DNA of 5,711 nucleotides from an uncultured Clostridia bacterium (lineage in GTDB: Bacteria; Bacillota_A; Clostridia; Christensenellales; Aristaeellaceae), in assembly GCA_946613955.1 (NCBI GenBank), contig CAMOGC010000106.1:1-5711 (forward strand), given 5' to 3'. A program made the translations under genes and the position numbers. Positions 1 to 5,711 of the stretch are shown here, in pieces. Under the pieces are notes generated by a model that was given only the letters and a program-made list of their open reading frames with translations, was not told where the DNA came from and made no database searches. Numbering within the stretch: position 1 is the stretch's first letter; every line of letters starts with the position of its first letter.

Positions 1-1018
1 CGCAGAGGAAGCCCTCCGGCAGGGAGATCCGCCGGTTGGCGGAATCGTCCAGGGTGCGCTCCAGCCACTGGGTGGAGGCGGTCATGGCGGCGTTCAGGGA
101 ATCCGCCATCAGATAGCGGCTCAGGGAGCAGATCCGCTCGCAGCGCATGGGGTTGCGCTTATAGGGCATGGCTGAGGAGCCGATCTGATGATCCTCGAAG
201 GGCTCCTCCACCTGCCGGTCATGCTGCAGGAGGCGCAGATCCTCGGCCATGCGGTACAGGCTCTGGCCGATGGCACTCAGGCAGGAAAGAATCCGGCTGT
301 CCAGCTTCCTTGGATAGGTCTGGCCGCAGACGTCAAAGAGCCGCGGGAAGCCGAAGCGGTCCCGCAGGCGCCGGTTCAGCTCCTCGACCTTTTCCCCGTC
401 GCCCTCAAAGAGCTCCAGGAGGCTGGCCTCGCTCCCCGTGGCGCCCCGGCAGCCCAGGAAGGGAATATGGGCCAGGACGAAATCCAGCTCCTCCAGATCC
501 GCCGCCAGATCCTGCAGCCAGAGGGCGGCGCGCTTTCCGACGGTGACCGGCTGGGCCGGCTGATAATGGGTGTAGCCGAGGGTGGGGAGGGCCTTGTATT
601 TGTCTGCGAAGGCGGCCAGATTCGCCATGACGCCCAGCAGCTCCCCGCGGAGATACCGCAGGGCGTCCCGATAGAGGATCAGATCCGCGTTATCGGTCAC
701 ATAGCAGCTGGTGGCCCCCAGATGAATGATGCCGGCGGCTTCCGGCGCCGCCAGGCCGTAGGCGTGGACGTGGGCCATAACGTCATGGCGGACTTCCTTT
801 TCCCGGGCCGCGGCGGCGTCAAAATCGATGTTGTCAATTTCCCTCTCCAGGGCCGCCACCTGGCTCTCCGAAACGGGCAGCCCCAGCTCGCTTTCCGCCC
901 GGGCCAGCTCCGTCCACAGGCGGCGCCAGGTCCGGATGCGGGTGCGGGCGGAGAAGAGCGAAAGCATATAGGGGGAGGCGTAGCGGGAGGAAAGGGGGGA
1001 TTCATAGCGGTCGTACAT
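1..1018 (-). CDS. purB: Adenylosuccinate lyase, 3' end cut off by the window edge
   Basis: Cytoplasmic fumarase/aspartase-superfamily lyase that releases fumarate from adenylosuccinate (giving AMP) and from SAICAR (giving AICAR) in purine synthesis. I translated 339 residues from the ATG at 1018-1016; family members are about 475 aa, so roughly 135 C-terminal residues lie beyond position 1. Visible landmarks are the N-terminal MYDRYESPLSSRYAS; RHDVMAH with His78; GATSCYVTDN at 101-110; YTHYQPAQP with the probable catalytic His151; GQTY with Gln233; and the superfamily signature GSSAMPYKRNP at 280-290 with the catalytic serine at 281 or 282. H78, H151, Q233 and S281 all fall exactly eight positions before H86, H159, Q241 and S289 of human ADSL as I remember it. 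It is therefore the human-like form, not the shorter B. subtilis form. The start has a good ribosome binding site 6 bases upstream. The gene follows purA by 108 bases on the same strand, the logical next enzyme. I saw no frameshift or missing catalytic residue in the visible part. Confidence 0.96.
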   Translation of the reverse strand, partial: MYDRYESPLSSRYASPYMLSLFSARTRIRTWRRLWTELARAESELGLPVSESQVAALEREIDNIDFDAAAAREKEVRHDVMAHVHAYGLAAPEAAGIIHLGATSCYVTDNADLILYRDALRYLRGELLGVMANLAAFADKYKALPTLGYTHYQPAQPVTVGKRAALWLQDLAADLEELDFVLAHIPFLGCRGATGSEASLLELFEGDGEKVEELNRRLRDRFGFPRLFDVCGQTYPRKLDSRILSCLSAIGQSLYRMAEDLRLLQHDRQVEEPFEDHQIGSSAMPYKRNPMRCERICSLSRYLMADSLNAAMTASTQWLERTLDDSANRRISLPEGFLC

Positions 1019-1024
1019 GGCTTT

Positions 1025-1030
1025 TCCTTT
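1025..1030 (-). promoter_or_regulatory. Ribosome binding site of purB
   Basis: On the minus strand this reads AAAGGA, 6 bases before the purB ATG at 1018-1016. It supports this start, where the protein begins with the family's typical MYDRYESPL N-terminus. No other start nearby fits better. Confidence 0.75.
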
Positions 1031-1126
1031 CTTTGATGGCTCGCGGAGGACGCGGACGTTCCGAGGGCGCGCGGGATGGGGCCGGTCAGGACCGTCCGAC
1101 GCTGCGCGCACCTTCCGGCGCCCGCC

Positions 1127-2407
1127 TTACTTCTGGCGGACGATGCAGGCGTCCCGGTCCGCTCCGACGGAGACGTAGGTGATGGGGCAGCCGATCGCCC
1201 GCTCGATCATCTCGACATAGTTCCGGGCGGCGGCGGGCAGATCCTCCCATTTCCGCGCGGCGGAGATATCCTCCCGCCATCCGGGCATGGTGGTCATCAC
1301 GGGCTTGCAGTCCTTCAGGCGGGTGGGGAAGGGGAAATCGTCGATTTCCTTTCCGTCCAGCTCATACCGGGCGCAGACGGGGATTTCCGCCAGATCGCTC
1401 AGCACGTCCAGCTTGGTCAGGGCGATGCCCGTCGCGCCCTGCACCTCCACGCCGTAGCGGGTGGCGACCAGGTCGATCGGGCCCACCCGGCGGGGACGCC
1501 CGGTTTTCGCGCCGTATTCATTGCCGGCGGTGCGCAGCCGCTCGGCCTCCTCCCCGAACATCTCGCAGACGAAGGGCCCCTCGCCCACGCAGGTCGAATA
1601 GGCCTTGACCACGCCGATTACCTCGTCCACCTTCGCGGAGGGGATGCCGGAGCCCACCGGGGCAAAGGCCGCGATGGTGTTGGAGGAGGTGGTATAGGGC
1701 ACGATGCCGTAATCCAGATCCCGCAGGGCGCCCAGCTGGGCCTCGAAGAGGAAGCGCTTGCCGTCCTTCTGGGCCTCCCGCAGGAAGGAGGTGGTATCGC
1801 AGACGAAGGGCAGGATCTTCTCCCCCCATTCCTGCAGCCAGGCCAGCAGGTGCTCCGGGGTTTCGGCCGCGGCGCCGTAGACGCCGGTCAGGGTCAGGTT
1901 TTTCCACTCCAGCAGCTGCATCGCGTGCTCCCGCAGGGCGTGGGGATCCCGCAGCTCGCCGGCCAGGAGGGTCTTTTTCTGATACTTGTCGGAATAGAAG
2001 GGGGCGATTCCCTGGCGGGTGGAGCCGTACTTTTTGTCCTTCAGCCGGGCCTCCTCCAGCCCGTCGAGCTGCCGGTGCCAGGGGAGCAGGAGGGACGCCC
2101 GCTCGCTGATCTTCAGGTTTTCCGGCGTGATGGGGACGCACTGGGCGCGCACCTGCTGAATCTCGGTCCAGAGGTTTTCCGGATCCAGGGCCACGCCGCT
2201 GCCCAGCACGTTGACCACGCCCGGACGGAAGATGCCGGAGGGCAGCAGATGCAGGGCGAATTTCCCGTATTCGTTGATGACGGTATGGCCGGCGTTGCCG
2301 CCGCCCTGATAGCGGATCACCACGTCATAGCGGCTGGTCAGCAGGTCGACCATGCGGCCCTTGCCCTCGTCGCCCCAGTTGATGCCGACAATCGCGCAAT
2401 TGGACAT
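1127..2407 (-). CDS. purA: Adenylosuccinate synthetase, divergent clostridial-type form
   Basis: Cytoplasmic, normally homodimeric enzyme that uses GTP to join IMP and L-aspartate into adenylosuccinate, the first committed step to AMP. Complete at 426 aa, close to the usual 425-435. The N-terminal loop is WGDEGKG at 11-17 with catalytic Asp13; NAGHT at 38-42 carries catalytic His41; TKLDVLSDL near the C-terminus is the guanine-recognition motif. The sequence departs from the E. coli type at IMP-contact positions. GTTGRGIGP is replaced by GSTRQGIAP (128-136), and the position of Arg143, which reaches into the partner subunit's IMP site, is Lys144. The aspartate loop reads KTGRPRR instead of TTGRRRR. 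I recall a similar GSTR-type PurA group in clostridia, so this is probably a lineage variant and not decay. The ATG has a strong AAAGGAGG ribosome binding site. It lies 44 bases after the carB-dapF stop and 108 bases before purB, its pathway partner. Confidence 0.95.
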   Translation of the reverse strand: MSNCAIVGINWGDEGKGRMVDLLTSRYDVVIRYQGGGNAGHTVINEYGKFALHLLPSGIFRPGVVNVLGSGVALDPENLWTEIQQVRAQCVPITPENLKISERASLLLPWHRQLDGLEEARLKDKKYGSTRQGIAPFYSDKYQKKTLLAGELRDPHALREHAMQLLEWKNLTLTGVYGAAAETPEHLLAWLQEWGEKILPFVCDTTSFLREAQKDGKRFLFEAQLGALRDLDYGIVPYTTSSNTIAAFAPVGSGIPSAKVDEVIGVVKAYSTCVGEGPFVCEMFGEEAERLRTAGNEYGAKTGRPRRVGPIDLVATRYGVEVQGATGIALTKLDVLSDLAEIPVCARYELDGKEIDDFPFPTRLKDCKPVMTTMPGWREDISAARKWEDLPAAARNYVEMIERAIGCPITYVSVGADRDACIVRQK

Positions 2408-2417
2408 ATCTCGGATG

Positions 2418-2425
2418 CCTCCTTT
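2418..2425 (-). promoter_or_regulatory. Ribosome binding site of purA
   Basis: The minus strand reads AAAGGAGG, a near-complete complement to the 3' end of 16S rRNA, 10 bases before the purA ATG at 2407-2405. It fixes the start and shows that purA is translated independently of the upstream fusion gene. Confidence 0.88.
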
Positions 2426-2433
2426 ATCACGTT

Positions 2434-2448
2434 CCGGCCCCTGGCCGG
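2434..2448 (-). repeat. Perfect 6-bp inverted repeat in the carB-dapF/purA spacer
   Basis: The arms CCGGCC and GGCCGG are separated by three bases (AGG on the minus strand), 3 bases after the carB-dapF stop codon and 8 bases before the purA ribosome binding site. All six pairs are G-C, so the RNA could form a stable short hairpin. No run of U follows, so it does not look like an intrinsic terminator. It could be a processing or stability element, or simply a chance product of high GC content. Confidence 0.4.
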
Positions 2449-2451
2449 GGA

Positions 2452-3315
2452 TCAGTATTCGATGGTTGCCTCGTAAACCTGGGCGACGCCGCCCCGGAGG
2501 GAGACGCGCCCGCCCTCATAGCGGACATAGAGGTTGCCGCCGGGCACCTGCACCTGGACATCGGTGCCCTCCCGGCAGTATCCGTTAACCACCGCCGCCG
2601 CCACCGCCGCGCACGCGCCGGTGCCGCAGGCCATGGTTTCCCCGCTGCCCCGCTCCCAGCAGCGCATGCGCAGGGTCGTCGGGTTCACGACCCGGACGAA
2701 TTCCGTGTTCACCCGGTTGGGGAAGAGTTTCGAATGCTCGAACTGGGGGCCGATATGGGCCAGATCCAGCAGGTCCGGCTGATCGGTAAAGACCACGCAG
2801 TGGGGGTTGCCGACCGACAGGCAGGTGACCCGGTAATGCTGCAGCTCGATGGCCGTCCGGGTCCGGTTGGGGCCGCCGATCTGGATCGAAACGTCGACCG
2901 CCGGGTTTTTGTCCACCAGCACCGGCACCGCCGCCGGGGAGAAGTCCACCGGGCCCATGTCCACCGTAACCGACTGGACATGGCCGAAGCGCTTGACGGT
3001 TTTCAGCCGGCTGACGCCGCCGGCCGTCTCGATGGCGATTTCCTCGCCGGAAACCAGCCCCCGGTCGCTCAGATACCGGGCGGCGCAGCGGATGGCGTTG
3101 CCCCCGGTGACGCCCTCGGTGCCGTCCCGGTTGAAGAGGCGGAGCCGCGCGTCGGCCCGGTCGGAGGGCAGGATCAGGGCCAGCCCCTCGGCACCGGGGC
3201 CGAAATGGTTTTCGCACAGGCGGACGGCGAGGGACTCGATGCCCTGGATGGGCTCGCGCATGCCGTCCACGACGATGTAGTCGTTGCCCGTGGCCTGCAT
3301 CTTGACAAAGCGCAG
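2452..3315 (-). other. dapF: Diaminopimelate epimerase-like module of the fusion, lacking the first catalytic cysteine
   Basis: DapF interconverts L,L- and meso-diaminopimelate for lysine and peptidoglycan, using two cysteines on opposite faces of the substrate. This module is 287 residues, slightly over the usual 270-280, and covers both halves of the fold. Counting from its first residue (LRFVKM), it has GNDY with Asn11; FNRDG with Asn62; GNPHC at 169-173 with Asn170 and His172; Asn203; Glu221 and Arg222 in WERGSGET; and Cys230 in ACGTGAC. These match H. influenzae and E. coli N11, N64, N157, H159, N190, E208, R209 and C217. The motif that normally reads CGNGxRC is instead GGNAIRC, so the Cys73 position is Gly71 (GGG at 3105-3103); Cys77 remains. 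The intact frame and conserved binding residues argue against decay. Activity could be lost, altered, or sustained by another residue. Family membership is near certain; epimerase activity is uncertain. Confidence 0.9.
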
Positions 3316-5711
3316 GGTCTGGCGGGAGGCGCGCATGTGGTTGAGGTCCACCAGCTCCGTGCTTCTTTCGGAATAGCGGCTCAGGAGCGTGTCCGCCAGG
3401 GCCCGGGCCGTATCCAGCGAGGTCAGGCAGGGAATGCCCAGGGCCAGGGCCCGCCGGTGCAGCGCGATATAATCCTGGACCGTGTCATCCAGCAGGGCGC
3501 CGGTATAGATGATGTACTGCACCTGGCCGCTTTCCAGCAGGTCGAAGGCGTGGTCGCTCTCCCGGATGCCCGCCACCGGCCGCACAGGGATGCCCATGCG
3601 GGAGATGGTTTCCGCGGTCCCCTGGGTGGCGTAGAGGGTGCAGTGGAGATCATAGAAGCGGCGGGCGACCTCGATGACTTCGGGATAGTCGTATTCCGCC
3701 ACGGAGAGGAACACGCCCGCCTCGTCCTCCGCCTCGGTCACGCGCATGCCGGCGGCGGTGAGCCCCTTGAACAGGGCCTCGCTGACGTTCTTGCCGATGC
3801 CCAGCACCTCGCCGGTGGATTTCATTTCCGGCCCCAGATAGGCATTGGCGTCGGAGAGCTTCTCGAAGGAGAAGACCGGCACCTTGACGGCGGAATAGGG
3901 CGGGGGCGTGCGCAGCCCGGTTCCGAAGCCCAGGGAGGCCAGGGGCTGCCCCAGCATGACCCGGGCCGCCAGATCCACCATCGGCACGCCGGTCACCTTG
4001 CTGATATACGGCACGGTACGGGAGGCGCGGGGGTTGACCTCGATGACGTAGAGCTCCCCGTGGAACACCAGATACTGGATGTTGACCAGCCCGCGGGTCC
4101 CCAGGGCCAGGGCCAGCTTTTCGCTGGCGGCCACCACCGTGTCCATCATGTGGTCGTCCAGGGTATAGGGCGGATAGACGGCGATGGAATCCCCGCTGTG
4201 GACGCCGGCACGCTCGACATGCTGCATGATGCCGGGAATCAGCACGTCCTTCCCGTCGGAGATGACGTCCACCTCCAGCTCGATGCCGGGCATATACTGA
4301 TCCACCAGCACCGGGTTTTCGATGCCGTGGGCCAGGATGCGGTTCATATAGGTAACCACGTCCGCGTCCCGGTGGGCGATGGTCATGTTCTGGCCGCCGA
4401 TGACGTAGCTGGGCCGCAGCAGCACCGGATAGCTCAGCCGCTCCGCCGCCGCCAGGGCCTCCTCCAGGGTCAGGACGGATTCCCCCTTGGGCCGGCGGAT
4501 GCCGAAGCGCTCCAGCAGCGCGTCGAAGCGGGAGCGGTCCTCCGCCAGGTCGATGCCGTCGGCGCTGGTTCCCAGGATGCGGATGCCCCGCCGGTCCAGC
4601 GCCTGCACGAGGCGGATGGCGGTCTGCCCGCCGAAGGCCACAACCACGCCCTCCGGCTTTTCCGCCTCGATGACCCGGAGCACGTCCTCCTCCGTCAGGG
4701 GCTCGAAATACAGCCGATCGGCGGTGTCATAGTCGGTGGAGACGGTTTCCGGGTTATTGTTGACGATGACCACGTCATAGCCCAGATCCCGCAGGGTCCA
4801 CACGCAGTGGACCGAGGAATAGTCGAATTCGATGCCCTGGCCGATGCGGATGGGGCCGGAGCCCAGCACCAGCATGACCGGGCGGCCGCTGCGGGGGAAG
4901 AGGGCCGATTCGTCCGCCCCCTCCTCGAAGGTGCCGTAGAAATACGGGGTCTCCGCGTCAAATTCCGCCGCGCAGGTATCCACCATCCGGTAGGAACAGG
5001 CCGCCCGGGGCAGCTCCTGCCGGCCGCTGAGCCGGCGCAGGGCGGCGTCGGGATAGCCCAGGCGCTTGCCCCGGAAATACTGCTCATCCGTCAGGCCCCC
5101 GGCGATTTCCGCCTCGAAATCCGCCAGGTGCTTCATCTTCCAGAGGAAGAAGGGGTCAATGCGGGTGATTTCATGGATCTTTTCCACCGGGATCCCCGCC
5201 TTCAGGGCCTCAAAGACCGTAAACAGCCGGTGGTCGTCCGCCCGGGCGAGCCGCTCCTCCAGGGGCGCCCCGTCCTCGGCGGCGCGGTTCAGGGTGTCCA
5301 TCCCGATTTCCGCCCCGCGCACGGCCTTCATCAGGGCCATTTCGAAGGTGGGCCCGATGGCCATGACCTCGCCCGTGGCCTTCATCTGGGTCCCCAGGAT
5401 CCGGGAGGCGGAGGGAAACTTGTCGAAGGGCCATTTGGGCATCTTGACGACCACGTAATCCAGCGTGGGCTCGAAGCAGGCGCAGGTCTTCCCCGTAACC
5501 TCGTTTTTGATCTCGTCCAGCGTATAGCCCAGGGCGATCCGCGTCGCCACCTTGGCGATGGGGTAGCCGGTGGCCTTGCTGGCCAGGGCGGAGGAGCGGG
5601 ACACCCGGGGGTTGACCTCGATGACCGCGTATTCAAAGCTGTCGGGATGCAGGGCAAACTGGCAGTTGCAGCCTCCCACGATCCCCAGGGCGGAGATGAT
5701 CTCCAGGGAGG
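2452..5711 (-). CDS. carB: Carbamoyl-phosphate synthase large subunit fused to a DapF-like module, 5' end cut off
   Basis: CarB makes carbamoyl phosphate from bicarbonate, ammonia (passed from CarA) and two ATP, for pyrimidines and arginine. 1085 residues are visible; about 268 N-terminal residues lie beyond 5711, so the whole protein should be near 1350 aa against about 1070 for ordinary CarB. Numbering from the first whole codon: end of the carboxyphosphate ATP-grasp domain (1 to about 134), with equivalents of E. coli Q285, E299 and N301 at 17, 31 and 33; oligomerisation domain (about 135-270); second ATP-grasp domain (about 275-655), with GPIRIGQGIEFDY, ornithine-site equivalents E499 and D507 in the ERAGVHSGD motif, and Q545, E557 and N559 matching E. 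coli Q829, E841 and N843; MGS-type allosteric domain (about 655-798); then a complete DapF-like module (799-1085). Both synthetic halves look active. The allosteric domain keeps Thr695 and Thr698 but not other UMP contacts. There is no stop, frame change or internal ribosome binding site at the junction. CarA is not in the window. Confidence 0.95.
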   Translation of the reverse strand, partial: SLEIISALGIVGGCNCQFALHPDSFEYAVIEVNPRVSRSSALASKATGYPIAKVATRIALGYTLDEIKNEVTGKTCACFEPTLDYVVVKMPKWPFDKFPSASRILGTQMKATGEVMAIGPTFEMALMKAVRGAEIGMDTLNRAAEDGAPLEERLARADDHRLFTVFEALKAGIPVEKIHEITRIDPFFLWKMKHLADFEAEIAGGLTDEQYFRGKRLGYPDAALRRLSGRQELPRAACSYRMVDTCAAEFDAETPYFYGTFEEGADESALFPRSGRPVMLVLGSGPIRIGQGIEFDYSSVHCVWTLRDLGYDVVIVNNNPETVSTDYDTADRLYFEPLTEEDVLRVIEAEKPEGVVVAFGGQTAIRLVQALDRRGIRILGTSADGIDLAEDRSRFDALLERFGIRRPKGESVLTLEEALAAAERLSYPVLLRPSYVIGGQNMTIAHRDADVVTYMNRILAHGIENPVLVDQYMPGIELEVDVISDGKDVLIPGIMQHVERAGVHSGDSIAVYPPYTLDDHMMDTVVAASEKLALALGTRGLVNIQYLVFHGELYVIEVNPRASRTVPYISKVTGVPMVDLAARVMLGQPLASLGFGTGLRTPPPYSAVKVPVFSFEKLSDANAYLGPEMKSTGEVLGIGKNVSEALFKGLTAAGMRVTEAEDEAGVFLSVAEYDYPEVIEVARRFYDLHCTLYATQGTAETISRMGIPVRPVAGIRESDHAFDLLESGQVQYIIYTGALLDDTVQDYIALHRRALALGIPCLTSLDTARALADTLLSRYSERSTELVDLNHMRASRQTLRFVKMQATGNDYIVVDGMREPIQGIESLAVRLCENHFGPGAEGLALILPSDRADARLRLFNRDGTEGVTGGNAIRCAARYLSDRGLVSGEEIAIETAGGVSRLKTVKRFGHVQSVTVDMGPVDFSPAAVPVLVDKNPAVDVSIQIGGPNRTRTAIELQHYRVTCLSVGNPHCVVFTDQPDLLDLAHIGPQFEHSKLFPNRVNTEFVRVVNPTTLRMRCWERGSGETMACGTGACAAVAAAVVNGYCREGTDVQVQVPGGNLYVRYEGGRVSLRGGVAQVYEATIEY

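Noticed and set aside
188..1036. Open frame on the plus strand (282 codons) opposite purB
   Set aside because: The minus strand carries an unmistakable PurB with all active-site motifs. The plus-strand translation has no recognisable domain and lies wholly within the purB shadow.
1083..1094. Small inverted repeat (CGGTC/GACCG) in the purA-purB spacer as a terminator
   Set aside because: The arms are only 5 bp with a 2-base loop, effectively 4 bp in RNA, and no U tract follows. It is likely chance in GC-rich DNA.
1076..2476. Long open frame on the plus strand (466 codons) opposite purA
   Set aside because: It is a GC-driven antisense shadow. The minus strand encodes a clear complete PurA here, while the plus-strand product is a low-complexity Gly/Ala/Gln-rich sequence with no recognisable family.
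2452..3315. DapF module as a decaying pseudogene tail
   Set aside because: The frame is intact over 287 codons and the substrate-binding residues and second catalytic cysteine are kept, which points to selection on the fold.
3298..3336. Internal ATG codons as separate dapF starts
   Set aside because: Neither ATG has a well-spaced Shine-Dalgarno sequence; the nearest GGAG lies about 18 bases before the first. The upstream frame has no stop, so translation should continue from CarB.
5677..5679. GTG as a true start of the carB gene
   Set aside because: The frame stays open through SLEIISALGI to the window edge, and these residues continue the CarB ATP-grasp domain. The GTG is an internal valine, so the gene is truncated by the window.

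Overview
The window is a GC-rich stretch (about two thirds G+C by eye) in which every gene I can support is on the minus strand. Read in the direction of transcription, the order is: a long fused gene with a carbamoyl-phosphate synthase large subunit (CarB) followed in the same frame by a diaminopimelate epimerase (DapF) module; purA, adenylosuccinate synthetase; and purB, adenylosuccinate lyase. The fusion gene enters from beyond the right edge without its first roughly 270 codons. purB runs off the left edge without its last roughly 135 codons. The PurA sequence style, the CarB C-terminus and the strong AAAGGAGG ribosome binding site suggest a GC-rich member of the Clostridia (Bacillota), perhaps near Oscillospiraceae or Lachnospiraceae. 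This assignment rests on remembered family resemblance, not on a search.

Layout: 1-1018 is partial purB, with an AAAGGA ribosome binding site at 1025-1030. 1019-1126 is a 108-base spacer with no convincing promoter or terminator. 1127-2407 is complete purA (426 aa), with its ribosome binding site at 2418-2425. 2408-2451 is a 44-base spacer holding a perfect 6-bp inverted repeat. 2452-5711 is the carB-dapF fusion, 1085 residues visible. The even orientation, short gaps and lack of a U-tract terminator fit one transcription unit. No stretch of 300 bases lacks a gene.

PurA and PurB catalyse steps around AMP formation: IMP to adenylosuccinate, then adenylosuccinate to AMP, and PurB also acts earlier on SAICAR. 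CarB supplies carbamoyl phosphate for pyrimidines and arginine, so the unit links purine and pyrimidine supply. DapF normally makes meso-diaminopimelate for lysine and peptidoglycan, so its covalent attachment to CarB is unexpected.

The most interesting signals are all in the fusion protein. The DapF module is continuous with CarB, with no stop and no usable internal ribosome binding site. It keeps almost all remembered DapF substrate-binding residues and the second catalytic cysteine, but the first catalytic cysteine (Cys73 in the usual numbering) is a glycine. The adjoining CarB allosteric domain has also lost several residues that bind UMP in the E. coli enzyme. One reading is that the DapF fold is a catalytically altered ligand-binding or regulatory module on CarB. 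That is inference, and I cannot tell from the sequence alone whether this architecture has been described.
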